From positions 61,584 through 125,583 of the IMG/VR virus record IMGVR_UViG_3300042924_008490: a DNA stretch of 64,000 bases. The stretch is one strand, 5' to 3'. The translations under genes were made by a program, and so were the position numbers. The notes below the pieces were generated by a model, which was not told where the DNA came from, did not search any database, and saw only the letters and a list, made by a program, of their open reading frames with translations. Origin of the DNA: a virus. Below, in pieces: positions 32,036-39,742 of this stretch; position 1 is the first letter of the stretch, and every line of letters begins with the position of its first letter.

Positions 32036-32602
32036 ATGTCAAAAAAAAGAACAATACCTAATACTACTAAAGAATGCAGTAAATGTAATATTGCCAAGCC
32101 TTTAGAAGATTTTTATTATCATAGAAATCGAAAACATTATATGTCTTCTTGTAAAGAATGTAATAATAAACAAAGTACAACATATCAAAAAAGCTCAAAA
32201 TACAGAGAAACTGAAAACTATATATTTTACCAAAGAGCTTACGAGATAAATAGAACTTCTAAAAATAGAAAAGGAGGATTAGAAGTAATGGAAAATTTAA
32301 AAGAATATTTAATAGAATTATGGGAAACCCAAAATTGTAAATGTTATTATACAGGTGTTGAAATGTCTTTAACAGGCTGTCATAAAGGAAATAAAAATGC
32401 TTTTTCTGTAGATAGGATTGATTCTAATAAAGGTTATATAAGAGGTAACATAGTATTGTGTACTTTCATAGTTAATAAAATGAAGCAAGATTTATCATTG
32501 AATGAATTATATTATATGTGTGATTTAATTCAAAAAAAATTAAAAAATATTTGGAATTCTGAAAAAAGTTTCTTATCTTTGTTAGGCGATATTGCAAAGT
32601 GA
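32036..32602 (+). CDS. HNH homing-type endonuclease
   Basis: The 188-residue product has an N-terminal zinc ribbon (CSKCNIAKPLEDF...CKECNNK) and a later HNH-type core (CKCYYTGVEM...FSVDRIDSNKGYIRGNIVLCTFIVNKMK). This layout is typical of free-standing HNH endonucleases in phages. Its C-terminal codons contain the promoter of the next gene (TATCTTTG at 32574-32581), and it has its own late-type motif, both signs of insertion as a cassette. Confidence 0.85.
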   Translation: MSKKRTIPNTTKECSKCNIAKPLEDFYYHRNRKHYMSSCKECNNKQSTTYQKSSKYRETENYIFYQRAYEINRTSKNRKGGLEVMENLKEYLIELWETQNCKCYYTGVEMSLTGCHKGNKNAFSVDRIDSNKGYIRGNIVLCTFIVNKMKQDLSLNELYYMCDLIQKKLKNIWNSEKSFLSLLGDIAK

Positions 32603-32675
32603 TTAAAACTGAGGGCGCATCTAAAAGAGCGTTAAGATTATCGGATACACTCATTATTGGAAGTTAAACCACAAG

Positions 32676-33080
32676 GTGACAAAAAGAGGTTTCAACAAAA
32701 TTGTTGAAGATGTCAAAAAAATTGAAGCTTTTCTTCTTGAGAAAAAAGATTTAAAACTTTTTGATTTACATGGAGATGAAGAGGGTATTTTGTATACCAA
32801 TGAATTCTTCGGGTTCAATGGAGATGCTTCAAAAGGTGAAGAGCATGAAACCTTTGCATTCGAAATAGGGCAAAGCAAATCTTACTTTTGTAAGACAGCT
32901 CGAAAGCCTTATGACATAGCAGTTTGCTTATGTTTATTAACAATAAAGTTTCACTTGAAGGAAACAGAAATTTCTTCTGATGGTGACAAAGAATGGATGC
33001 CAATCTTTGAAACCTACAAAGAGATTTTCCCTGACAGAGTAAACTTTAGATTCAACCGTGACCATTTGACGTTTTCATAA
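32676..33080 (+). CDS. Hypothetical phage protein (GTG start)
   Basis: The 134-residue product (VTKRGFNKIVEDVKKIEAFLLEKK...) is acidic, with GFNGDASKGEEHETFAFEIGQSKSYF in the middle. The GTG start at 32676 is unusual for this region, but no in-frame ATG is near. Its promoter lies in the end of the HNH gene. Confidence 0.65.
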   Translation: MTKRGFNKIVEDVKKIEAFLLEKKDLKLFDLHGDEEGILYTNEFFGFNGDASKGEEHETFAFEIGQSKSYFCKTARKPYDIAVCLCLLTIKFHLKETEISSDGDKEWMPIFETYKEIFPDRVNFRFNRDHLTFS

Positions 33081-33114
33081 TAAATGGTGTTTTTTTAGTG
33101 AATAATTTTTATTG

Positions 33115-33147
33115 CCCCCTGAATTGTGGTAGGTTCAGGGGGTTTTT
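33115..33147 (+). terminator. Rho-independent terminator
   Basis: CCCCCTGAA / TTCAGGGGG is followed by TTTTT, between the hypothetical gene and the muramidase-like gene. Confidence 0.85.
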
Positions 33148-33149
33148 GT

Positions 33150-33164
33150 ATATTTATATAAAAT
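33150..33164 (+). promoter_or_regulatory. A/T-rich late-promoter-like motif
   Basis: ATATTTATATAAAAT ends 8 nt upstream of the gene at 33173, immediately after a terminator, so the gene is an independent late-type unit. Confidence 0.55.
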
Positions 33165-33172
33165 ATAAAACT

Positions 33173-33829
33173 ATGATTAAGAATTTTTTATGTATTATGA
33201 TTATCATTTTTCTTTCAATAGGAACAAAAAATGTTAAAAAAGAAAAACAAGATATCTCAACTTTATGTGTGGTATCTATAACGAAAGTTGATACGCTTAT
33301 AGAAGAATATCCCGAAGTTAAAGAACTTTTAGATAGAGTTCCAAAGGAGCAAAGGAATGATTTTGTGGGAGTTCTAAAAAGTTTTGCAGATGAAAGGGGG
33401 TTTGATTGGAGATTTTGTTTGTTACTTATGTGGGGTGAATCAGGGGTAAGTACGACAACTGTATCAGGGGGTTTTGTTGGGCTTATACAGTTTGGTTATC
33501 ATGCAAGATTATTATTAAAATTATCTGTAGAAGAATTGCTTCAAAAGAACTTTGTAGAACAGGCGAAATTAGCGATTATCATTTGGAAAGAAACTGAAAG
33601 AGTTACTAATACAAAAATAAATGATTTTCAAAAATTACAAATAGCTACATTTTTACCTGCATTTATAAACCATCATGGGAATCCTTATCCTGCTTCAGAA
33701 ATTGTCAAAGCACAGAATTACCCATTATGCGATGCCAATGGGCAAATGACAAAACAAAGTATATTGAATATCTATAGAAAAAAAACGTATATGTATGAAG
33801 AACTAAAATACTTCAGAGATAAATTTTAA
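33173..33829 (+). CDS. Transglycosylase/lysozyme-like exported protein
   Basis: The 218-residue product starts with a hydrophobic export segment (MIKNFLCIMIIIFLSIG). The motif LLMWGESGVSTTTVSGGFVGLIQF, with a catalytic-type Glu followed by a GGFVGLIQF block, resembles the ES...GxxGLxQ core of lytic transglycosylases. It may cleave peptidoglycan at entry or lysis. It has a late-type motif instead of an early promoter, which suits a lysis or virion role. Confidence 0.72.
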   Translation: MIKNFLCIMIIIFLSIGTKNVKKEKQDISTLCVVSITKVDTLIEEYPEVKELLDRVPKEQRNDFVGVLKSFADERGFDWRFCLLLMWGESGVSTTTVSGGFVGLIQFGYHARLLLKLSVEELLQKNFVEQAKLAIIIWKETERVTNTKINDFQKLQIATFLPAFINHHGNPYPASEIVKAQNYPLCDANGQMTKQSILNIYRKKTYMYEELKYFRDKF

Positions 33830-33918
33830 AAATAATAAGGAAAATATTTTTTATTTCAAAAGAAAATGTTTACCTTTGTAAGGTCAAATTATTATTCACT
33901 GATAAAAATATTTTCCTT

Positions 33919-34158
33919 ATGTTTATTTTCAATATCCTTACAGTCCTTTTTTGGATTCCTATTAGCTTCGGATTTTCCAATTGGATGTTAACCCAAGTTC
34001 CAACAGAAGTTCAGTTTATGGTTTACTTTTTCTGTCATGGATTTTCCTTTTTCCATATTTTCACTATTTTATTTGCAAATGGTGCAAGACCTAAATGGAT
34101 TCAGTTAGGAGCCTTTTTTGTTATTTTTGTAATAAGTTGCAAAATGGGATTGATATAA
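33919..34158 (+). CDS. Small multi-spanning membrane protein
   Basis: The 79-residue product has about three hydrophobic segments (residues 2-22, 31-54 and 60-78). Promoter TACCTTTG is at 33871-33878. It could be holin-like given the preceding gene, but the early-type promoter argues against this. Confidence 0.66.
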   Translation: MFIFNILTVLFWIPISFGFSNWMLTQVPTEVQFMVYFFCHGFSFFHIFTILFANGARPKWIQLGAFFVIFVISCKMGLI

Positions 34159-34164
34159 TTATTT

Positions 34165-34217
34165 CAAAAGAAAATTCGGATTTCATTTGGAAGTTCGAGA
34201 TTTCTTTTGTATCTTTG
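34165..34217 (+). promoter_or_regulatory. 53-nt hairpin-promoter cassette
   Basis: CAAAAGAAAATTCGGA... / ...TTCGAGATTTCTTTTG, loop ATTTGGA, then TATCTTTG. The downstream gene starts at 34257. Confidence 0.72.
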
Positions 34218-34256
34218 TATAGTCATTAAATATTTCACTATTCAATACCAAAGATT

Positions 34257-34424
34257 ATGAAAGCTAAAGAAAAAATTTCCGCTATTAAAGAACTTACAGC
34301 TAATGCTATTAAGGAAGCCAATGAAGCTGCAAAGAAGTATTCAAATGACCCTCAGAGCCAATTAGCTTTTGAAGTCGGCTACCTTAATAGTATAATAAAA
34401 AACATAACTGCATTATTAGACTAA
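34257..34424 (+). CDS. Very small helical protein
   Basis: This 55-codon gene (MKAKEKISAIKELTANAIKE...) ends FEVGYLNSIIKNITALLD and is probably one long helix pair. It sits on a cassette promoter with the usual leader. No family was recognised. Confidence 0.68.
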   Translation: MKAKEKISAIKELTANAIKEANEAAKKYSNDPQSQLAFEVGYLNSIIKNITALLD

Positions 34425-34452
34425 TTTTTCAACTTTTTAAATTTTTAAGACC

Positions 34453-34755
34453 ATGAGATTCCTATTACTATTATTGTTACCAATTATGACTTTTGCTCAA
34501 GAATGCAAAGAGAAAAAAGTTACTTACAGCCTGCAATTGTTTTCAACAAAAACAATTGAACTTTTCGATGGAAGCCACATTGCTCCAAATGACAGTATGA
34601 GTGTTGAAGCAGTCTGTGTCAAAGGAGAAAAGTATTATAGGATACTTATACCTCAAGAGAGTCAAATGTTGGCTTATGAGGCAAAAGAACGTTATTCAAA
34701 GTATTATAAAGATTGCTTCATAGTGAAGTATATTGATGGCAAAAGATATAACTAA
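34453..34755 (+). CDS. Secreted small protein, SPOR-like
   Basis: The 100-residue product has a signal peptide (MRFLLLLLLPIMTFAQ). The mature part has two Cys, TYSLQLFSTKTIEL and YYRILIPQESQMLAYEAKERYSKYYKDCFIVKY, resembling the protein at 31588 and SPOR domains. Peptidoglycan binding is an inference. Confidence 0.7.
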   Translation: MRFLLLLLLPIMTFAQECKEKKVTYSLQLFSTKTIELFDGSHIAPNDSMSVEAVCVKGEKYYRILIPQESQMLAYEAKERYSKYYKDCFIVKYIDGKRYN

Positions 34756-34773
34756 TATTATTTAAAATTATTT

Positions 34774-34826
34774 TAAAAGAAAATTCGGATTTCATTTGGA
34801 AGTTCGGATTTTCTTTTGTATCTTTA
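34774..34826 (+). promoter_or_regulatory. 53-nt hairpin-promoter cassette
   Basis: TAAAAGAAAATTCGGA... / ...TTCGGATTTTCTTTTG pairs including G-T pairs, then TATCTTTA. The downstream gene starts at 34862. Confidence 0.72.
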
Positions 34827-34861
34827 CACTATCAAATTATTCACTTAAATACTTACTACCA

Positions 34862-35089
34862 ATGAAACAAGAAACAATTCAAACAGAAAAATATATACTT
34901 ATTGTTGATGATAGTGAAATTAAGGAAGGGGGTTGGCATACTTGCACTTACCCCGAATATCCATTGGAAGCAAGATATACAGATAAGTTCAGTAAATATG
35001 ATACTTGTAAAGGATGTAAAAAAATTATTGCACATTTGCCAATTGGGGATTCACCTATTCTTGATGGCGTTCCTTTGATTAACAATTAA
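34862..35089 (+). CDS. Small phage protein with Cys pair
   Basis: The 75-residue product (MKQETIQTEKYILIVDDSEIKEGGW...) has CKGCKK and a conserved-looking YILIVDDSEI, also found at 62549 (YLLIVDDSQI). This start is common in Bacteroidota phage hypothetical proteins. A small metal-binding site is possible. Confidence 0.7.
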   Translation: MKQETIQTEKYILIVDDSEIKEGGWHTCTYPEYPLEARYTDKFSKYDTCKGCKKIIAHLPIGDSPILDGVPLINN

Positions 35090-35103
35090 AATTCAATACC
35101 ACT

Positions 35104-35268
35104 ATGAGCAAGCTAAAAGAACTTAAAGAAAATGGCGTTAAAATTGTTGTTCTAAATGGCTTCAGAGAAAGTTTAGATTATGTGATGTCACTTTCAAATG
35201 TTGAATTCACAGGAATGACAATGAAAAGTTACGATGGTTATGACGAATATTATTGCTTTGAAAATTAA
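35104..35268 (+). CDS. Very small hypothetical protein
   Basis: This is a 54-codon gene (MSKLKELKENGVKIVVLNGF...MKSYDGYDEYYCFEN) starting 14 nt after the preceding stop, so it shares its transcript. No family was recognised. Confidence 0.66.
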   Translation: MSKLKELKENGVKIVVLNGFRESLDYVMSLSNVEFTGMTMKSYDGYDEYYCFEN

Positions 35269-35276
35269 AATTATTT

Positions 35277-35329
35277 CAAAAGAAATCTTGAATTTTATTT
35301 GGAAGTTCGAGATTTCTTTTGTATCTTTA
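35277..35329 (+). promoter_or_regulatory. 53-nt hairpin-promoter cassette
   Basis: CAAAAGAAATCTTGAA / TTCGAGATTTCTTTTG, then TATCTTTA. The downstream gene starts at 35362. Confidence 0.75.
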
Positions 35330-35361
35330 CACTATCAAAATAATTATTAAAAACTACCACT

Positions 35362-35520
35362 ATGAAAAAGGATAAAAAACAACTTATGATTGATGCTTTA
35401 GGCAATGGAGCAAGAGAGGTTTATTTGGAGAAGAACCCTCATGGGTTTTCTTCTGTGAACAAAGTTCATAAGAGCAAAAAAGCTTATGACAGAAAAGTGA
35501 AAGTCAATTATTTTGATTGA
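35362..35520 (+). CDS. Very small basic protein
   Basis: This is a 52-codon gene (MKKDKKQLMIDALGNGAREVYLEKN...), strongly basic (Lys-rich at both ends). Nucleic-acid binding is possible but unproven. It has the standard cassette and leader. Confidence 0.66.
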   Translation: MKKDKKQLMIDALGNGAREVYLEKNPHGFSSVNKVHKSKKAYDRKVKVNYFD

Positions 35521-35537
35521 CTTTCATAAAATTATTT

Positions 35538-35590
35538 CAAAAGAAATCTTGAATTTTATTTGGAAGTTCGAGATTTCTTTTGTATCTTTA
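35538..35590 (+). promoter_or_regulatory. 53-nt hairpin-promoter cassette
   Basis: CAAAAGAAATCTTGAA / TTCGAGATTTCTTTTG, then TATCTTTA. Almost identical to the previous cassette. The downstream gene starts at 35625. Confidence 0.75.
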
Positions 35591-35624
35591 CACTATCTTT
35601 AATTCACTATTAAAATTCACTATT

Positions 35625-35759
35625 ATGAAATTCAAAAATGAAGAAGAACTTTTAATCTTCCTTAGTGGAATGCTTGTAGAGGTTCTATTCCTAACTGAAA
35701 CTGCACAGATTGCTCATCAAGCACCAAGCTTGTCAAATGAGGTGGCAACTCAAAGGTAA
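35625..35759 (+). CDS. Very small hypothetical protein
   Basis: This is a 44-codon gene (MKFKNEEELLIFLSGMLVEVLFLTE...) with an amphipathic helix. It is likely co-transcribed with the gene at 35792. No family was recognised. Confidence 0.6.
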   Translation: MKFKNEEELLIFLSGMLVEVLFLTETAQIAHQAPSLSNEVATQR

Positions 35760-35791
35760 AAAATTATTTCACTAATTAAATACTATTACCA

Positions 35792-36052
35792 ATGGAAAAA
35801 CAAGAAAGTTTATTGCTACTAACAAAAGCAATGTGGAATTTAGATAAAACTAATTTGATTGACAAAGATATGTCTTCAAAAATATTGATAGGTGTTGAGT
35901 CTATTATTGATGTTGCAGAAGTAATAATGAAAAATTCAAATAATAGGAATAGTGCAGTAGCTACAAAAATACAAAGCAGAGGTGCAATGGTAGAAACAAA
36001 TTATGTATTAGAGAGTGTTGAGGAAATATACAAAATGTATAAATGTAAATAA
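35792..36052 (+). CDS. Small hypothetical protein
   Basis: The 86-residue product (MEKQESLLLLTKAMWNLDKTNLIDK...) is helical. No motif was recognised. It follows the 44-codon gene by 32 nt. Confidence 0.7.
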   Translation: MEKQESLLLLTKAMWNLDKTNLIDKDMSSKILIGVESIIDVAEVIMKNSNNRNSAVATKIQSRGAMVETNYVLESVEEIYKMYKCK

Positions 36053-36060
36053 AATTATTT

Positions 36061-36113
36061 CAAAAGAAAATCTGAAATTTCTTTGGAGGTTTCAGATTTC
36101 TTTTGTATCTTTA
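36061..36113 (+). promoter_or_regulatory. 53-nt hairpin-promoter cassette
   Basis: CAAAAGAAAATCTGAAA / TTTCAGATTTCTTTTG, loop CTTTGGAG, then TATCTTTA. A second CCAATC/GATTGG hairpin follows at 36131-36145. Confidence 0.75.
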
Positions 36114-36130
36114 CTAAAGTAAAGGCAAGA

Positions 36131-36153
36131 CCAATCTTTGATTGGCATCTTTA
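36131..36153 (+). promoter_or_regulatory. Second promoter with CCAATC/GATTGG hairpin
   Basis: CCAATC-TTT-GATTGG is followed by CATCTTTA, a near copy of 30029-30051. Confidence 0.55.
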
Positions 36154-36187
36154 CACTATCTTTAATTCACTATTAAAATTTCATATT

Positions 36188-36436
36188 ATGCAAAAGTTAA
36201 AAATGTATGCATTTTCTACTGATGAGATAAACTCAGAATTGCTTAATGCCCTTAACAATGTCAAACCAATTTTTGAAAACAAAAGTGGTGATGTTATTTA
36301 TGAGGGTACTATTTTTGATGACATACACCCCGAAAATAACCCTAAAGCAGATTTTTCAAAGGAAGCTTTAAATTTACTTGAAACACTGATTGCTCTCTGT
36401 GAAGATGCAGATAATATTCAAATTTGGGTAGCGTAA
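36188..36436 (+). CDS. Small acidic protein
   Basis: The 82-residue product (MQKLKMYAFSTDEINSELLNALNN...) contains YEGTIFDDIHPENNPKADF and ends in DADNIQIWVA. No family was recognised. Confidence 0.7.
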   Translation: MQKLKMYAFSTDEINSELLNALNNVKPIFENKSGDVIYEGTIFDDIHPENNPKADFSKEALNLLETLIALCEDADNIQIWVA

Positions 36437-36467
36437 TTATTTCACTAATTAAAACTCTTATACAATT

Positions 36468-36920
36468 ATGGAAAACTTATTTCTTGAAGCAATGTTGGAT
36501 TCTGAAAGAACCGAAATTGATAACGTTAAAAGAAACAAAGCATTTGCAAAAACATTAGCAAATGACCTCTCAAATGTATTTAGAATAAATGTTGAAGTAC
36601 ACGATTACAATTCCTATTGCACTATTTATGTAGGCAAAATAGGGCAAAAATATGAAGTGCCTTCATTTTACGCTACAAAGGATTCTGTTAAGTTTAAAAT
36701 GAAAGTATTAGGTTACAGAGAAAGCACTCAATTTATTAGCTTAGGAGAGTTATATGAAAAGTATAAAGAAACCTCAAAAGCAGATAAAAACTTTTTAGGG
36801 GATGGTAGTGGGCATGGTTACGTTGAATTTAGTATAAACATTCCTCTTGAGAATTATACAGATGTATTGAGAGATATTGTAAAACTCTTTAACAAAGAAG
36901 ATTACTCAAAAGTATTTTAA
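36468..36920 (+). CDS. Hypothetical phage protein
   Basis: The 150-residue product (MENLFLEAMLDSERTEIDNVKRNK...) has a helical N-terminus and a beta-rich middle (NVEVHDYNSYCTIYVGKIGQ). No family was recognised. It is co-transcribed with the gene at 36188. Confidence 0.72.
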   Translation: MENLFLEAMLDSERTEIDNVKRNKAFAKTLANDLSNVFRINVEVHDYNSYCTIYVGKIGQKYEVPSFYATKDSVKFKMKVLGYRESTQFISLGELYEKYKETSKADKNFLGDGSGHGYVEFSINIPLENYTDVLRDIVKLFNKEDYSKVF

Positions 36921-36927
36921 ATTATTT

Positions 36928-36980
36928 CAAAAGAAATCTTGAATTTTATTTGGAAGTTCAAGATTTCTTTTGTATCTTTG
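36928..36980 (+). promoter_or_regulatory. 53-nt hairpin-promoter cassette driving tRNA-like RNA D
   Basis: CAAAAGAAATCTTGAA / TTCAAGATTTCTTTTG, a near-perfect stem, then TATCTTTG. No ORF follows; the transcript is tRNA-like RNA D. Confidence 0.75.
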
Positions 36981-37062
36981 TATCAGCTTAGTAGCTTATC
37001 CGATAGCACACCAATATCGTAGGAATAATCCAACCCAACCCCAAATTGAAATCTTCGTATAT
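36981..37062 (+). ncRNA. tRNA-like small RNA, copy D
   Basis: It contains ATCAGCTTAGTAGCTTATCC, ATATCGTAGGAATAATCCAACC and CAACCCCAAATTGAAATCTTC. The second half matches copies B, E and F; the first half differs. CGTATAT repeats follow. Confidence 0.5.
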
Positions 37063-37201
37063 TATATAAAGTTCGTATATTTTGTATATTTCCCTTAATA
37101 ATTGCAATACCTAAAATTTTTGAATTTTTCGTTTATCATATTCTTTAAAAAATATTTTTAAAATAATTGATAAAAAGTTTTGCAGTACCAACTATTATGC
37201 T

Positions 37202-37314
37202 TATCTTTGTATCAAGATAATTGAAAGGGGAACAAGCTACAAAATTCTTTCAAAAAATATTTTTAAAATTCTTTTGAAATTATTTGGAAATACCAATAAG
37301 ATTATCTATCTTTA
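37202..37314 (+). promoter_or_regulatory. Tandem promoters with leader RNA
   Basis: TATCTTTG at 37202 and TATCTTTA at 37307. Between them is TCAAGATAATTGAAAGGGGAACAAGCTACAAAATTC, nearly the leader at 38238. Confidence 0.6.
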
Positions 37315-37355
37315 CACTATCAAATTATTTACTAATACACAAAACTTCCACAATT

Positions 37356-37805
37356 ATGAAATTAGTTGCAATTATGAACAGCATCACTGCTGAACAATTG
37401 GTAGAAATTGGCTATAATGCTTTTGCTTATTCCAAGCACGAATGGTTAAGATTAGCAGAGCGTTACAAGGATGCTAAATTTTTTATTCGTAAGGCAGGGC
37501 AAAATAGCTACCCTGAGTTCTATGCTCAATACAAGACTTCTGAGGGGATGCATATATTTGCAGGTATTTCAGTTTCAAGTATGCTTCACAACGGTGGTTT
37601 TTCACATTGTATGATATTCCGCCTGACAGAACCTGAAAGAGAGTTTCTGAAAGAGTTTCACAGCTATGAATTTGCCCCTGAAGACGAATGGGCAGCCTAC
37701 ATCAAAGATTTTAACGTAGGTGGCAAATTAGGTCGTGTAGAGAACACTGCTACTGCAAGGAAATATTTTGCTGATAATGATATATTAGTGACAAACGATT
37801 TCTAA
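37356..37805 (+). CDS. Hypothetical phage protein
   Basis: The 149-residue product (MKLVAIMNSITAEQLVEIGYNAFAYS...) contains KHEWLRLAERYKDAKFFIRKAGQNSYPEFYAQY and HSYEFAPEDEWAAYI. No family was recognised. The start at 37356 follows the usual leader spacing. Confidence 0.72.
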   Translation: MKLVAIMNSITAEQLVEIGYNAFAYSKHEWLRLAERYKDAKFFIRKAGQNSYPEFYAQYKTSEGMHIFAGISVSSMLHNGGFSHCMIFRLTEPEREFLKEFHSYEFAPEDEWAAYIKDFNVGGKLGRVENTATARKYFADNDILVTNDF

Positions 37806-37812
37806 ATTATTT

Positions 37813-37865
37813 TGAAAGAAAATCTGAAATTTCTTTGGAAGTTTCAGATTTTCTTTGTATCTTTG
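37813..37865 (+). promoter_or_regulatory. 53-nt hairpin-promoter cassette driving tRNA-like RNA E
   Basis: TGAAAGAAAATCTGAAA / TTTCAGATTTTCTTTG, then TATCTTTG. Both ends differ from other copies but still pair. Confidence 0.68.
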
Positions 37866-37958
37866 TAACAGCTAATTGATAGAGCATATCCCTGAAAGTA
37901 AATTTGAAGGTAGGATTAATCCAAACCTACCTTAGATTGAAATCTTCGTATATTTTAT
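37866..37958 (+). ncRNA. tRNA-like small RNA, copy E
   Basis: It contains CAGCTAATTGATAGAGCATA, TGAAGGTAGGATTAATCC and a perfect 8-bp stem AAGGTAGG / CCTACCTT. It ends in GATTGAAATCTTCGTATAT like the other copies. Confidence 0.6.
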
Positions 37959-38037
37959 GTATTACCCCAAAATATTTTCGTATATTTCGTATATTCCCTA
38001 TGATAATTGCAATACCTAAAATTTTTGAATTTTTCGT

Positions 38038-38128
38038 ATATTGCATAAAGTTCGTATATTGTGCAACAATTGCCACGAACAAAGTTCGTATATTTCGTAG
38101 AAATATCGCAACGAACAAAGTTCGTATA
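38038..38128. repeat. CGTATAT palindromic elements
   Basis: Two copies of (G)AACAAAGTTCGTATAT with inverted repeats CGAAC / GTTCG lie in a gene-free stretch of about 270 bases. They match elements at 20775, 25976 and 24107. Confidence 0.7.
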
Positions 38129-38229
38129 TTACTTTAAAAAAAAATTTTTAAATTTTAACTAAAAATATTTGGAAATTAAAAAAGTTTGTTTTGAGTAAAA
38201 ATAAATTTGGATAATTAAAAAACTTGTTG

Positions 38230-38341
38230 TATCTTTGTGTTAAGATAATTGAAAGGCAAACAAGCTACAAAATTCTTTCAAAAATATTTTTAAAATAATT
38301 GATAAAAAGTTTTGTAGTTTCAATTATTATTCTTATCTTTG
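38230..38341 (+). promoter_or_regulatory. Tandem promoters with leader RNA
   Basis: TATCTTTG at 38230 and 38334, with the leader GTTAAGATAATTGAAAGGCAAACAAGC between. Confidence 0.6.
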
Positions 38342-38373
38342 TATTACATTATTCACCGCATAAAACTACCACT

Positions 38374-39120
38374 ATGCAAAAGCAAAATTGGCGTTCTAAG
38401 TACCAAAGATTTTCTTCTACAAATGAGAATTTTGAGTTCCTTTGTAGTCTATTAGACAATTGCCGAACATTGGCAATTGCAATTGAAACTTTGAAAGGTT
38501 TCAATGGGGGGTTAAGTAATCCTTCAAAAATGCCTTGTTTTTCTTACAATATTCCTGCATGGGAATGTAAAACAGGCAAAAAGCTTATGAAAGTCAAAGG
38601 TAGCACTTGTAACAAGTGTTATGCTATGAGAGGTCGCTATGTTTTCAGCACTACAAAAAATGCTCTTTATAGACGTTTTTTCACAATTGACAAGCAAATG
38701 TGGGTTGAAGCAATGACAATAAATATTGCTTTGCTTGAAAATTCAGGTTTTTTCAGGTGGCATGATTCAGGCGATGTTCAAGATAATGAGCATTTGGACA
38801 GAATTGCCCAAATAGCCAAAAATTTACCTGAACTAAAGTTTTGGTTGCCTACAAGGGAATATGGTTTTGTCAAAAATTACCAAAAAGAATTGCCCAAAAA
38901 TTTGACTGTTAGACAGTCTGCTCACATGGTCGATTCTGTGAAAGAAGTTAGAAACAAAATTGCTTCAATTACAGTTTCTAATGAGCAAAAGCTTAAAGAA
39001 ATGGAATTGGACAATGTTGCTATATGCCATGCCACAAGACCTGAAAGTTCCCACAAATGTGAAGATTGTAGAGCTTGTTGGGACAAAGATGTAGAAGTAG
39101 TTGCATACATTATGCACTAA
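38374..39120 (+). CDS. GP88-like protein (early copy)
   Basis: The 248-residue product contains MPCFSYNIPAWECKTGKKL, GSTCNKCYAMRGRYVF, FFRWHDSGDVQDNEHL and KFWLPTREYGFVKNY, the blocks of the phage GP88 family. The C-terminal part has SHKCEDCRACWD. The seven or more Cys residues may bind metal or an Fe-S cluster. The late relative at 6423-8177 shares the CYA and RWxDSGD blocks but is more than twice as long. Function unknown. Confidence 0.78.
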   Translation: MQKQNWRSKYQRFSSTNENFEFLCSLLDNCRTLAIAIETLKGFNGGLSNPSKMPCFSYNIPAWECKTGKKLMKVKGSTCNKCYAMRGRYVFSTTKNALYRRFFTIDKQMWVEAMTINIALLENSGFFRWHDSGDVQDNEHLDRIAQIAKNLPELKFWLPTREYGFVKNYQKELPKNLTVRQSAHMVDSVKEVRNKIASITVSNEQKLKEMELDNVAICHATRPESSHKCEDCRACWDKDVEVVAYIMH

Positions 39121-39128
39121 AATTATTT

Positions 39129-39181
39129 CAAAAGAAAGTTCAAATTAAATTTGGACATTTGAACTTTCTTTTTTATCTTTG
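39129..39181 (+). promoter_or_regulatory. 53-nt hairpin-promoter cassette
   Basis: CAAAAGAAAGTTCAAA / TTTGAACTTTCTTTTT, then TATCTTTG. The downstream gene starts at 39236. Confidence 0.75.
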
Positions 39182-39235
39182 CTTAACATTAGTTCGTTAA
39201 CACTCACATTTCAGTTCACAAATAAAACTTATATT

Positions 39236-39478
39236 ATGAAAAATTTTATTTCTTTTGAAACAGTTCAAACCTTAATTGAAAATTACTTGGACAAAGGCGG
39301 AGAAATTTCTCAAATTGAAGAGGGCTGCTTAGGTTATGGGACAATGGTATTGTCCGCTAATGGGTATAAGTATGCTATTATAAAAGAAGTATTTGTAAAT
39401 TCTTGGGTTTCAACACACTCAATTAGGTTCTATAACAAGTTACCTAAGAAATTTGAAAACATTATTATAAACAATTAA
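39236..39478 (+). CDS. Small hypothetical protein
   Basis: The 80-residue product (MKNFISFETVQTLIENYLDKGGEI...) contains YGTMVLSANGYKYAIIKEVFVNSW. No family was recognised. Confidence 0.7.
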   Translation: MKNFISFETVQTLIENYLDKGGEISQIEEGCLGYGTMVLSANGYKYAIIKEVFVNSWVSTHSIRFYNKLPKKFENIIINN

Positions 39479-39488
39479 AAATTATATT

Positions 39489-39641
39489 ATGAAAACTTAC
39501 AAAGCTTGGACACGCAAAGCAAATTCAAACGACCAATTTTGTACTCAAGAAATTAAAGCAAAAAACATTAAAGAAGCAAAAGCTTTGATTATTGAAAGTG
39601 GAAGAGAAATTCTGCGAGGAACTAAAGTTTATTTGTACTAA
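39489..39641 (+). CDS. Very small basic protein
   Basis: This 50-codon gene (MKTYKAWTRKANSNDQFCTQEIKAKN...) starts 10 nt after the previous stop. It is probably a beta-alpha-beta mini-domain. No family was recognised. Confidence 0.64.
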   Translation: MKTYKAWTRKANSNDQFCTQEIKAKNIKEAKALIIESGREILRGTKVYLY

Positions 39642-39651
39642 AAAATTATTT

Positions 39652-39704
39652 CAAAAGAAACTTGAAAATAAATTTGGAAGTTTCAAGTTTCTTTTTTATT
39701 TTTG
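39652..39704 (+). promoter_or_regulatory. 53-nt hairpin-promoter cassette
   Basis: CAAAAGAAACTTGAAA / TTTCAAGTTTCTTTTT, then TATTTTTG. The downstream gene starts at 39743. Confidence 0.72.
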
Positions 39705-39742
39705 TTGGACAATTATTTCACTAATAAAATACTTAAAAGATT

